From: a bacterium
Lineage (GTDB): Bacteria > Actinomycetota > Acidimicrobiia > Acidimicrobiales > CATQHL01
Length of the DNA: 64,000 nucleotides
Assembly (NCBI GenBank): GCA_026708055.1
Contig: JAPOVS010000026.1
Span: 62,001 to 126,000, forward strand
Direction of reading: 5' to 3'
Shown: positions 28,068 through 39,002 of the stretch, one piece after another
Layout: each line of letters starts with the position of its first letter
How positions within the stretch are numbered: the stretch's first letter is position 1
Notes under the pieces: model-generated
Databases searched by the model: none
What the model was told of the DNA's origin: nothing
The model's input: the letters and a program-made list of their open reading frames with translations, nothing else
Translations under genes and position numbers: made by a program

Positions 28068-29087
28068 TCAGTCTGCCACAGCACCGGTGCGGTCCGAGAC
28101 GTCCGGCGAGCCGACGCGGGCCAAGAGGTGCTCGGCGGCCGCCCGCAGCGCGCCGGCGGCGGGCGTGTCGGGGAGCTCGGTCAGCGCCGCGGCCGCCCGG
28201 TCCGCCCACACCGAGGCCGCGGCGAACGCCTCCGGCACTCCCGACCCGGCGCGAATGATCCGGCGCGCCAGAGCGCTCCCCTCGGCGCTCAAGCCGGGCC
28301 CCAGGATCGAGCGCAGCTGCTGACCTGCTGGAGATTGGACGGCAAGCAGCACCGGCAGCGTGTAGTTCCCCTCGCGGAGGTCGTGGCCCGCCGGCTTGCC
28401 GAGCTCGTCGTCGCTGGAGATCACGTCGAGGATGTCATCGACGATCTGGAACGCCATCCCGTAGCTGTGCCCGAATTCCGAGAGCGCCTCGGTGAGCGGG
28501 GCCGGCAGCTCCGCCACGATCGCCCCCACCCGGCACGAGGCTGCGAGCAGCGACGCCGTCTTGCCGCCGATCGACAGCTCGTAGTCCTGCACCGTCCGGT
28601 CGCAGTTGTAGGCGTCCTGGTACTCGCGAATCTGCCCCTCGCAGAGCTTCCCGATCGTGGCCGCCAGCAGTTCGGCAACCTCGGTCCCGAGCGAGGCGGC
28701 GATCTGGCTGGCGCGGGCCAGCAGGAAATCTCCCACCAGGATCGCCGTGGCGTTGCCCCAGGTGGCGTTGACGCTCGCCACGTTGCGCCGCGTGATGGCA
28801 CCGTCGATCACGTCGTCGTGATACAGCGACCCCATGTGCACCAGCTCGACCGCGACCGCTCCGGCGATGACACCGTCGCTACAGCTGCGGCCCTGCGGAT
28901 CGGTTGTCCCGGCCGAAGCGATCGCCAGGCCCGGCCGGATGCGCTTGCCGCCGGCGCCGATGAGGTGGCGCGCCACCGTGGACAGGAAATCCAGGTCGGA
29001 GCGCACCTCGGCTCGGAGATGCAGCTCCGCCCGCGCCAGATCCTTGCCCAGGCTGGGAAGCACGAGGACAGGGTCGATCGCCGTCAC
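28068..29087 (-). CDS. Polyprenyl diphosphate synthase
   Basis: A 339-residue trans-isoprenyl diphosphate synthase. It has GGKRIRPGLAIASAG, the first Asp-rich motif LYHDDVIDGAITRRN and the second IVDDILDVISSDDELGK. It would make the side chain of menaquinone or a related carrier; chain length cannot be read from sequence. The GTG start at 29087 has TATCCT six bases upstream and no ribosome binding site, which fits a leaderless transcript. It is divergent from clpC. Confidence 0.9.
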   Translation of the reverse strand: MTAIDPVLVLPSLGKDLARAELHLRAEVRSDLDFLSTVARHLIGAGGKRIRPGLAIASAGTTDPQGRSCSDGVIAGAVAVELVHMGSLYHDDVIDGAITRRNVASVNATWGNATAILVGDFLLARASQIAASLGTEVAELLAATIGKLCEGQIREYQDAYNCDRTVQDYELSIGGKTASLLAASCRVGAIVAELPAPLTEALSEFGHSYGMAFQIVDDILDVISSDDELGKPAGHDLREGNYTLPVLLAVQSPAGQQLRSILGPGLSAEGSALARRIIRAGSGVPEAFAAASVWADRAAAALTELPDTPAAGALRAAAEHLLARVGSPDVSDRTGAVAD

Positions 29088-29213
29088 GCTGCGAGGATAA
29101 GGCTGGATACCCCGCGAGAGACCTCACCTGTACACTTGGAATGCCCGCGGCAGCCGCGTTGTTGTAGTCAGGCAAGCGGCGCGGCGCGGACGTTTTGACA
29201 GTTGGAGGAGCCG

Positions 29214-31754
<2,541 letters not shown>

Positions 31755-31756
31755 CC

Positions 31757-34000
31757 GTGCGACGCCGGCACGGGCCGGCCGGCGACGCCGGCGGCCTGCA
31801 CGCTCGCCCGCCAGCCCGCGGTGCCCGCGGGGGAGACCGCGGCGCACGGCGGCTGCTGCTCGGGGTCACCCTGGCGGGGGCCCTGCTGGCGGCGTCCGCC
31901 TGCGAGGTGGGCGTGGGAGTGGACGTCGACGTGGCCGAGAACGGCTCGGGCACCGTGGCGGTGGGGGTGAGCCTCGACCGAGCCGCTTCCGACGCGCTCG
32001 GCGATCTCGCTTCCCAGCTGGACCTGCAGGATCTGGCGCTCGCCGGCTGGGACGTCGCCGGACCGGCCCGGGAGGCCGACAACCTGCTGTGGGTTCGGGC
32101 CACGAAGCGCTTCGGGAGCGCCGAGGAACTCCCGTCGGTGCTGGCCGAGATCGCCGGACCGGACGTCTTCGAGGGCTTCCAGCTGCGTCGCCGGACCGAG
32201 TTCGCCGAGCAGACCTGGGAGGTGGCCGGCCAGGTGGATCCCTACGCGGCGCTGCCGGAGCTGTTCGACACTCTGGCGTTCAACGAGGGATTGCGGGAAC
32301 GGATTCGCGGGGCCACCGGTGACTTCGGCGACGACGTGCCGCTGTACGGGCTGACCATCAGCCTGAACATCGATCTGCCGGGCGACCTGCGCAGTGGCGG
32401 CGGCGACTTCACCTGGACCGCTCTCACCGCGGACTCATCGGCGGAGACGGCGACCGCGGTGCGCATGACCGCCCACCAGGAGAACACGACTGCCAAGACG
32501 CTGCGGCTCGTGGGGCTAGCGGCGGCGGCGCTGTTCGTGCTGGCACTGCTCCTGAACGTGCTGGGATGGTGGTACATCAGGCGCTACCGCAAGCGCCGGG
32601 CGAGCGCCCTCATGGCCAAGGCCGACAGCGAGCAGATTCCAGCCGTAGTTGCCGGGGCCGTCGGTGCCCCGCCCGGCGACGCGGCCGGGACGGGAGTCGG
32701 CGCAGTCTCGAGCGCCGGAGGCCCGCTCGAGGCGGAGATCCAATGGGGACCGGCCGAGAGTGACGCGACCGAGACCGTCGGTGACGATATCGACTGGGAC
32801 GAATTGGCCGATGCGGAGTTCGAGGACCTGGCGGGCGACATCGAGGATCTGACCACTGACGGGACCGCCGCGGGTGACTGGACCGCCGCGGGTGACTGGA
32901 CCGCATCGCGCGAGGAGAGCCCCGGCGTCCGGGCGGAGACCGGTGCCATGACCGCCGACCCGGAGGAGTTCGAGGCGACGATCTCGGTGCCGGACGAACC
33001 GTCCGAGGGGTCCGAGCCGATCGCCGGTTGGGTGTCCGCAGAGCGGCCGCTGGCGTTCGACCAGCCAGCGGAAACGACCGAACCCGAAAGCGACGAGCCG
33101 GAGGAGCCCGCCGAAGCCGACGAGCCAGCCGAGGTCGAGAGCGACGAACCCGAGGAGGCCGACGAACCCGAGGAGGCCGACGAGCCGGCAGAGCCCGACG
33201 AGGCCGAACAGCCTGACGAGGCCGAGAGCGACGAACCGGACGCGGCGGACCAGACCGAAACCGAGAGCGAACCGGACGCCGAGGACGAACCGGGCACCGA
33301 CAACGAACCCCACGAGGACGGCGAACCGGACGTGGCGGTCGCGCTGGAAGCCACAGAGGCGGCGACCCCCGCCCCGCCGTCCCGCACGCTCAGGCTTGTG
33401 GTGATCGGGGGCTGGGGCGTGCTGTTCCAGCCGGCCGACCCCGCCGGCGAGTTGCTGGTTCCGTATCTACAGCAGGCAGGTGCCACCGCCTCTCCCGCGG
33501 AGATCCGTGAGTCGTACCGTCTGGCCACTCTCGGTCGCCTCACCCCTGACGAGTTGTGGGAGTCCTGTGGTCTGATCGGCGAGCCGACCTGGACCCATGG
33601 CCCGTACACCGGCCGCATGTCTGTGAGTGCCGGCGCGGCCGAGTTCGTCCGCTCGCTCCTGCGGCGGCGCATCGGGGTGGCCTGTGTCACCAACGACGTG
33701 TCCGACTGGTCGTGGCGGCTGCGGGCGTGGACGGGTTTCGAGGCGCTGTCGCCGTGGGTCGTGAGCAGCGACATCGGCATCCGCAAGCCGGACCCGGGAG
33801 TGTTCGAGATGCTTCGCAGGGTTGCGGAGATCCCCTTCGCCAGCTGCCTGGTCATCGACAACGATGTCCGCACGCTCGATGCGGCGCGCTCGCTGGGCGC
33901 CTCGACCGGCCTGTTCGGCGCACCGCCGACGGGAGCCTCCCCCGCCGGGAGCACTCACCCCGCCGTCGGCGACTTCACGGACCTCCTGCGCCGGACCTGA
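31757..34000 (+). CDS. Lipoprotein (LppM-like) fused through an acidic linker to a nucleophile-less HAD-like domain
   Basis: A 747-residue fusion. An N-terminal export signal ends LAGALLAASAC, a plausible lipobox. Residues about 50-245 resemble the LppM/DUF3153 lipoprotein domain (DVDVAENGSGTVAVGVSLDR). A membrane helix (LVGLAAAALFVLALLLNVLG) and basic stop-transfer follow near residue 250-285. An acidic, repetitive linker (EPEEADEPEEADEPAEPDEA) runs to about residue 535. The last 200 residues are HAD-like: motif II CVTNDVSDW, motif III IRKPDPGVFEML and motif IV CLVIDNDVRTLDAA. At motif I, however, LVVIGGWGVLF stands where the nucleophile Asp is expected. The HAD part should be cytoplasmic. 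GTG at 31757 follows clpC by 2 bases. Confidence 0.8.
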   Translation: MRRRHGPAGDAGGLHARPPARGARGGDRGARRLLLGVTLAGALLAASACEVGVGVDVDVAENGSGTVAVGVSLDRAASDALGDLASQLDLQDLALAGWDVAGPAREADNLLWVRATKRFGSAEELPSVLAEIAGPDVFEGFQLRRRTEFAEQTWEVAGQVDPYAALPELFDTLAFNEGLRERIRGATGDFGDDVPLYGLTISLNIDLPGDLRSGGGDFTWTALTADSSAETATAVRMTAHQENTTAKTLRLVGLAAAALFVLALLLNVLGWWYIRRYRKRRASALMAKADSEQIPAVVAGAVGAPPGDAAGTGVGAVSSAGGPLEAEIQWGPAESDATETVGDDIDWDELADAEFEDLAGDIEDLTTDGTAAGDWTAAGDWTASREESPGVRAETGAMTADPEEFEATISVPDEPSEGSEPIAGWVSAERPLAFDQPAETTEPESDEPEEPAEADEPAEVESDEPEEADEPEEADEPAEPDEAEQPDEAESDEPDAADQTETESEPDAEDEPGTDNEPHEDGEPDVAVALEATEAATPAPPSRTLRLVVIGGWGVLFQPADPAGELLVPYLQQAGATASPAEIRESYRLATLGRLTPDELWESCGLIGEPTWTHGPYTGRMSVSAGAAEFVRSLLRRRIGVACVTNDVSDWSWRLRAWTGFEALSPWVVSSDIGIRKPDPGVFEMLRRVAEIPFASCLVIDNDVRTLDAARSLGASTGLFGAPPTGASPAGSTHPAVGDFTDLLRRT

Positions 34001-34023
34001 CCGCGCCGCGGCCGCCCTCTCCA

Positions 34024-34049
34024 GTCATCCCGGCGAAGGCCGGGATCCA
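34024..34049. repeat. REP-like palindrome, copy 1
   Basis: GTCATCCCGGCGAAGGCCGGGATCCA holds the arms ATCCCGGC and GCCGGGAT. It lies between two convergent genes, where its hairpin could also end transcription. It belongs with the copies at 42461, 46971 and 57707. Confidence 0.75.
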
Positions 34050-34078
34050 CAGCCCGGCGCTCACCTGGCCGGATCGGG

Positions 34079-34735
34079 TCAGTCCCCGGCGGGCGGCTGG
34101 CTGCAGTCGGGGTCGGACCACAGCCTCGACACGGCGTCCTCCACGATTTGCCGGTGATCGAACGCCAGCGTCACCCGGCCGCTCCGCACCTCCGCCATCG
34201 GCACCAACCCGGCGTGGGCGGCATCGTCGCCACCTTGGGGCGTCTGAGCGAGTTGCGCCACGACCGCCCGGTAGGCCACGGTCACCACCCGCATCCGCGG
34301 GTCTCGGTCCGGATGCCCGTAGGCGCCGACCTGCTGCAAGCTGTCGGCCGCCACGCCGATGCCCGTCTCCTCGAGCAACTCGCGGGCAGCCGCCTCGGGC
34401 AGATCCTCATCAGGTTCGACGAACCCTCCCGGCAGGGCCCACGCCCCCTCGTAGGGCGGCTTCCCCCGCCGGACCAGCAGCACCTCGAGCGACCGCTTCA
34501 CCACAGTCAGCAACACGATGTCGACGGTCACGGCGAAATCGCGGCGACGTCCTCTGCGCAGCGCCTCAGGACTGATGAGATCGCCGTAGATCAGCCAATC
34601 GTCCCGGCAGTCGCCATCGATCAAGGTGCCGGCCCGTCCTTCGGCCACGAACTCCTCCAAGGTCAGCCCTGCCCGCCGCGCGGTCTCAGTGACTCTCGCA
34701 ACGACTTCTTCCTCGGTGATGACCTTGAAGTCCAT
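34079..34735 (-). CDS. NUDIX hydrolase with N-terminal extension
   Basis: A 218-residue protein. The first 55 or so residues (MDFKVITEEEVVARVTETAR) form a small helical region of unknown type. The NUDIX domain follows, with the box GGFVEPDEDLPEAAARELLE continuing ETGI, which holds the metal-binding Glu residues. The substrate, a nucleoside diphosphate derivative, cannot be predicted. The ATG at 34735 is supported by GGGAGGG seven bases upstream; the longer frame to 34969 is low-complexity. Confidence 0.88.
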   Translation of the reverse strand: MDFKVITEEEVVARVTETARRAGLTLEEFVAEGRAGTLIDGDCRDDWLIYGDLISPEALRRGRRRDFAVTVDIVLLTVVKRSLEVLLVRRGKPPYEGAWALPGGFVEPDEDLPEAAARELLEETGIGVAADSLQQVGAYGHPDRDPRMRVVTVAYRAVVAQLAQTPQGGDDAAHAGLVPMAEVRSGRVTLAFDHRQIVEDAVSRLWSDPDCSQPPAGD

Positions 34736-34959
34736 TTCGAAACCCTCCCGCGCCAGGTCCGCTCCGGGTGCGTGCGATCGGCGAAGCCTCGTTCCGCTGT
34801 ACGACTCGACAGTACCGCCGGCCCCCTCAGGTCGCCCGGACATCACGCGGAATCGCACACGCCCGCTGAGTGTCTTCCGCAGCCGCGGCCTCGAGCCGGC
34901 CCGGCCGTGCTCACGGTGCCGCGCGCGCGGCTCAACCCTCGCGGCGACAGAATGCTGTC

Positions 34960-35997
34960 GTGAATTCAAGCGAACACGGATTCGAGTACCACCCGGTGCT
35001 GGCGGACGCCTCGGCGTTCCTGGGCCGCGCCGGAGCCGCTCGATTCCTGCTGGTGGGCAGACCGCTCGACAACGGCGACGGTCTGCCTGAAGGCTTCGAG
35101 ACGGTACCCGACTGCCGCCACGCCAGCCCCGAGGCCGCCGCGGTCCTGCCGCGAGGGAATTACAGGTTCGAGAGCCCCGAGGGCGGCGCCGTGATGCTCG
35201 TCACCGACGGTGCCGCCCCCTGCGGTCCCGAGAGCGGCCAGTTCGACCCGGTTGATGACTCGTTCCGCGGCGGCACCTTCGCCTGGTTCCAGCACTACTG
35301 GGGCACCGCCGACCTGATCCCCAAGCCCCGATTCGCACTGCACAACGACGTTGTGACCGTCCCCGGCGGCCGCGAGACGACGGTCAGGGGTCGCGGCTAC
35401 GTCGGCGCCGAGTGGCGTTACCGAATCCGCCTCGACGGTGTCCAGCAGTGGGTGTGGGAGGGCGGCATCGCCCACGCGGAACTCGACGAAGGCTCCGAGG
35501 GCTGGGTGCAGAAGCCGCCGGGCGACCTCCGGCAGGTGGCAGCCACGCTCACGCGGGCCAAGCTGCGCGAGAACCTCACCGACACCGTCTACTCCTTCGG
35601 TGCCACCCGCACCATGTTCCGCGCCTACCAGTTCATCCCTGTGATGAGACTGCTGCAGACCGCGGGGCACAGCCTGACGGTGCGGCGGGCGGAAACGGGC
35701 ACCGCCGGAACCGGGCGGACGGCGGGTCGAGGCACCCGCCCGTTCGCCGAACGCTCGGCGATGCTCATCGCCGACGAGGTGGGCCTCGGCAAGACCATCG
35801 AGGCTGGCCTCGTCTGGACCGAACTGGACGCCCGCGGCGCGGCCGACCGGGTGCTCGTGGTGTGTCCGTCCTCGCTGGTGAGCAAGTGGCGCGACGAGAT
35901 GCGCCAGCGGTTCGGCTATGAGACCGAAGAGTTGGACGCCGCCCGACTGAAAGAGTTACAGGAGCGGCTCGAGAGGGGTGATGTGCCGGCCCGCTGG
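34960..35997 (+). pseudogene. N-terminal fragment of an SNF2-type (RapA/DrmD-like) helicase, cut by an IS481 fragment
   Basis: From GTG 34960 about 345 residues are coherent. They include an N-terminal domain (EWRYRIRLDGVQQWVWEGGI) and helicase motif I ADEVGLGKTIEAGLVWTEL, then motif Ia VLVVCPSSLVSKWRDEM. Coding ends near 35997, just after LERGDVPARW, where the sequence turns into the reverse strand of a transposase. The rest of the helicase (motifs II-VI) is absent from the window. Intact relatives are about 900-1100 residues and usually belong to restriction or DISARM-type systems; here it must be non-functional. Confidence 0.8.
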
Positions 35998-35999
35998 CG

Positions 36000-36400
36000 G
36001 CGCCCCGGCGGCGCTGGGCGCGCAGCTCGATCACCCTGGCGCGCACCCCCGGGGGTGTGCGCGCCGGGCTGGTGTGGGGCCGGCTGGAGCGATCCGCCAG
36101 ACCGTCGGCGCCTTCAGCGAGGTAGCGGTCCCGCCACTTGCGCGCCGTCTTGGCGTCCACCTGGAACCGCTCGGCGGCCGCCGCGACGCTCCAGTCCTCC
36201 TCGAGCATCAACCTGGCCATCGCCCGCCGCGCCGCCAGCGTCAGCTTGGCGTTGCGGTGCTGTGTGATCTGTGCCATGAGCCCTCCTTGGGAGCCGTGGA
36301 CTGTTACAGACCCACAGCATCGCCCGGAGGGCTCACCCCAACGGGGACCCCTCGATCCCCTCAACCCAGGGACCACCTCTCAGGTTGTCACACCTAACTG
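36000..36400 (-). mobile_element. IS481-family element fragment (5' end of transposase)
   Basis: On the minus strand an ATG at 36277, with AAGGAGGG upstream, opens about 92 residues. They include an HTH segment (RRAMARLMLEEDWSVAAAAE, RFQVDAKTARKWRDRYLAEG) and the linker RSSRPHTSPARTPPGVRARV, both typical of IS481 transposases. The DDE catalytic part is missing, and the sequence joins the helicase at about 36000. The outer end is probably near 36400, where TTAGGTGTGACAACCTGAGA (minus strand) could be the terminal repeat. The matching end is lost. Confidence 0.78.
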
Positions 36401-36402
36401 AC

Positions 36403-36416
36403 CGCCGAGTTCAGCC
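36403..36416. repeat. 14-bp direct repeat, left copy, flanking the DUF4143 ATPase gene
   Basis: CGCCGAGTTCAGCC occurs here and at 38021-38034 in the same orientation, about 1.6 kb apart. Flanking bases are also partly conserved (about 24 of 29). The copies bracket exactly the ATPase gene with its upstream motif. They may mark an inserted cassette or recombination between related sequences. Confidence 0.6.
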
Positions 36417-36472
36417 GGAGGCACCCGCGGCGGGGCGGGGCGGGGTGTCGGACAGATATGTGGCAAGGAGGA

Positions 36473-36511
36473 CGTAAAAACTATGGTTAGCGGGGCGTAA
36501 AAACTGCGGTT
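36473..36511 (+). promoter_or_regulatory. Two copies of a CGTAAAAACT motif upstream of the ATPase gene
   Basis: CGTAAAAACTATGGTT (36473-36488) and CGTAAAAACTGCGGTT (36496-36511) are repeated with a 23-bp period, about two helical turns. The second copy ends seven bases before a -10-like TAGGGT (36518-36523), itself seven bases before the GTG at 36531. The placement over the -35 region suggests a binding site for a regulator, perhaps the ATPase itself. A-runs are rare in this genome. Confidence 0.5.
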
Positions 36512-36530
36512 TGCCTGTAGGGTCTCGCCG

Positions 36531-37784
36531 GTGCCCTACGTTCGACGCCACCTCGAGGCAGCGCTGGACCGCTCGCTCGACGCCGCTCGAGTGGTCGTGC
36601 TGCACGGCGCGCGGCAGTCAGGCAAGACGACGTTGGCGCGCCGGATCGCGCGTCAGCGGGGTGGCTCGTACGTGACGCTCGACGACGACGCCTCGCGGCG
36701 GGCCGCGCTCGACGACCCGATGGCGTACCTGTCCGCGCTGAGGAAGCCTGCGGTGATCGACGAAGTGCAGCTTGGCGGCGACCGGGTTGTGCGGGCCGTG
36801 AAGCGCATCGTGGACGAGTCCGAGGCGCGGGGCGGGTTCCTGCTGACCGGTTCCACGGATTTCCTGTCGGTGCCGACGATCAGCGAGTCGCTCGCGGGCC
36901 GGGCGCGGATACTGCGGCTGCACCCGTTCTCGGAGGCCGAGCTTGCGGGACGCCGACAGCTCGATCTCGACGAGTGGCTCGATGCCTGCTCGGTCGAGCC
37001 GCCCCCGCAGGCCGCTGATCGTGCTGGCTACATGGGCCGCGTGTGCCGCGGCGGCTTCCCCGAAGCCGTCGCTCAAGCGCCGTCCGAGCGCCCCCTATGG
37101 CATCGCAGCTACCTCGAGACCGTCGTGCAGCGCGACATCACCGAACTCGGCGACATCCGGCGAGGCGAAGCGCTCATCGAACTGGTCCGCTGGCTGGCGG
37201 CGAACTCGGCCGGCGAGCTCAACGTCCAAGCGGTGTGCCAACAACTCGGCGTCGACCGGTCCACCTTCAACCGCTATCTGGCGTGGCTCCGCACCGTGTT
37301 CATGATCCGCACCGTGCCTGCATGGTCCCGCAAGCACGCCGCCCGCATCACCAGGCGACCCAAGCTGTATTTCGCCGACACCGGCATGGCCGCCGCGCTG
37401 CTGGGAATCGACGCCGATGCGCTGGCGTCGCCGACGTCGACTGTCAGCGGACCGCTGCTGGAGACCTTCGTGCTCAATGAACTGGCGCGGCAGGCGATCG
37501 AGACCGTTGACGTTCGCCTTCACCATTTGCGCCACTACGACGGCCACGAGGTGGACATTGTGGCCGAACGCGCCGACGGGGCCGTCGCCGCCATCGAGGT
37601 CAAGGCCACGGGAAGTCCTGGCGACAGCCACCTGAAGCCGCTGCGAACGCTGCGGGACCGCCTCGACCGGTCAGCTCCGGGCACCTTCCGCATCGGCGTG
37701 CTGCTGCACACCGGCCCGTACTGCCACCGCATCGGCGACCGCCTCTGGCTGGCCCCCATCAACGTACTTTGGTCCGCCGACTGA
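36531..37784 (+). CDS. AAA ATPase with DUF4143 domain (second copy)
   Basis: A 417-residue member of the same family as 15422-16741 but only distantly similar. Walker A is HGARQSGKTTLARRIAR, Walker B-like KPAVIDEVQLG and sensor FLLTGSTDFLSVP. The DUF4143 half has YLETVVQRDITELGDIRRGE, RRPKLYFADTGMAAALLGID and a nuclease-fold-like GHEVDIVAERADGAVAAIEV followed by K. The start is GTG at 36531 with no ribosome binding site and a -10 box seven bases away. It lies between 14-bp direct repeats in a region of broken defence genes. Confidence 0.88.
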   Translation: MPYVRRHLEAALDRSLDAARVVVLHGARQSGKTTLARRIARQRGGSYVTLDDDASRRAALDDPMAYLSALRKPAVIDEVQLGGDRVVRAVKRIVDESEARGGFLLTGSTDFLSVPTISESLAGRARILRLHPFSEAELAGRRQLDLDEWLDACSVEPPPQAADRAGYMGRVCRGGFPEAVAQAPSERPLWHRSYLETVVQRDITELGDIRRGEALIELVRWLAANSAGELNVQAVCQQLGVDRSTFNRYLAWLRTVFMIRTVPAWSRKHAARITRRPKLYFADTGMAAALLGIDADALASPTSTVSGPLLETFVLNELARQAIETVDVRLHHLRHYDGHEVDIVAERADGAVAAIEVKATGSPGDSHLKPLRTLRDRLDRSAPGTFRIGVLLHTGPYCHRIGDRLWLAPINVLWSAD

Positions 37785-38028
37785 ACAGCGAGCCATCGAC
37801 GAAGTCGATCGAGTTTCGTCTTGGAGCTCGCGAAAATCAGTGGCCATTCGTTCAGCGATGATTCAGATCGGGGGACCTCTGCCCTCGCTCTACTAGCACG
37901 AACGGATGCGCCAGCAGAACAGCAAACCTTTCTTCGGCGCAAATCACGGCTGGCCGTACTTTGTTGTACCTGCATTTGGGATCAGCGACGAAACCGAAGA
38001 GCCGGACGCCGCGCATTGAGCGCCGAGT
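37785..38028. other. 244-bp spacer of lower GC
   Basis: No gene recognised. The composition is less GC-rich than the surroundings (for example CTTTCTTCGGCGCAAATCAC). The right 14-bp direct repeat, CGCCGAGTTCAGCC, begins at 38021 at its end. Confidence 0.5.
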
Positions 38029-38034
38029 TCAGCC
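38021..38034. repeat. 14-bp direct repeat, right copy
   Basis: Second copy of CGCCGAGTTCAGCC, matching 36403-36416. It contains the stop codon of the minus-strand fragment at 38029, so whatever joined here may have created that stop. Confidence 0.6.
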
Positions 38035-38262
38035 AGAGTCGCCCCCGGTCGGCTCCGTCACGCTGTAGCCGAGCGCTTCGAGCGCGCCGACGGCTTCCTC
38101 GGGAAACTGCCGCACCGTCGCTCGGGCTTGCAGGCGCTCCCACGCCTCAAGCGACCGGATCAACTTCGGTTTCCAGCCGTCCTTCCAATCGTTGAAGAGG
38201 TTCTCCCGATCCAGGAACAGCAGAAACTCCTCCAGCGTCGGCCGGAAGCGCCGCCCGCCGGC
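38029..38262 (-). pseudogene. Fragment of an unrecognised protein
   Basis: About 77 residues with non-random composition on the minus strand (TLEEFLLFLDRENLFNDWKD, LIRSLEAWERLQARATVRQF). It is cut at the 5' side by the methyltransferase remnant at about 38265 and ends at a stop inside the right direct repeat. No family recognised. It is listed because codon use and amino-acid pattern look like real coding, unlike the opposite strand. Confidence 0.35.
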
Positions 38263-38270
38263 GGGGAAGT

Positions 38271-39002
38271 GAAGCGCGTGGAACGAGCCGAACCGGCATG
38301 CCGCCACCCGGTTGGTGCTGGCCGCCCTACCGGAACTCGACTCCGACATGCCGGGGCTGCGCAACGTGGGACTGCTGGCGACACAGGAACTGCGGGCCGG
38401 CGTGCCCGAGCTGCCTGCCTGGGAGGCAGCGGTCCGTCGGGCCAGGCCGCTGCTGGGGCTTCGAGGGCGGCCCCTCGTGGAGCGGCTCGGGTTCGGCGTT
38501 CAGGTGCTGTCCACCAACACGTCGCTGCTCACCGTCGACGGGCGCAACCGGGCCATCGCCGTGTTCTGCGACGAGGACGAGCCGTTCGACGCCCCGGCGC
38601 GACGCTTCGACGGGACCTCGCCGGTGTCTCGCGGTCAGACGAGGCGTACGTGCTGGGAGTGCTTTGCTCCATGCCGCTGGACTGGCAGGCCAGACGGACC
38701 GTCGAGTTGCACATGACCTTCGAACAACTCAATCAGCTCACCATCCCGGACCCCGGCGAAGGGCACGCGATACGAGACAGGGTGGTGGAGATCGCGGGCC
38801 GGCTGGCGGCGGGCGACGAACGGTACGCCGAGTGGGCGGCAGAGGTAGGAGTGCCGGTGGGGTCGGTGCGCGACGAGGCCACCAAGCAGGACCTCATCTG
38901 CGAGTTGGACGCCTGCGTGGCGCATCTGCACGGCCTCGACGATGGCGACCTGGCCGTCGTCTACGAGACCTTCCACGAATCCGCCGACGACCTTCCGGGC
39001 GC
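38271..39002 (+). pseudogene. C-terminal remnant of an Eco57I-like DNA methyltransferase
   Basis: Two frames join into about 240 residues. The first (38271 to about 38625) reads WNEPNRHAATRLVLAALPEL, then RAIAVFCDEDEPFDAPARRF, DGTSPVS. The second (about 38628 to 39002) reads SDEAYVLGVLCSMPLDWQAR, RTVELHMTFEQLNQLTIPDP and a long tail. This is the end of class II adenine methyltransferases found beside SNF2 helicases in type IIG-like and DISARM-like systems. The N-terminal methylase motifs are gone. It ends where the Uma2 gene on the other strand begins. It is non-functional as it stands. Confidence 0.7.

Noticed and set aside
31757-34000. Two separate genes (lipoprotein and HAD protein) rather than a fusion
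   Set aside because: The frame is continuous through the acidic linker, with no stop and no clear ribosome binding site or start before the HAD part; a split remains possible only if the sequence is wrong.
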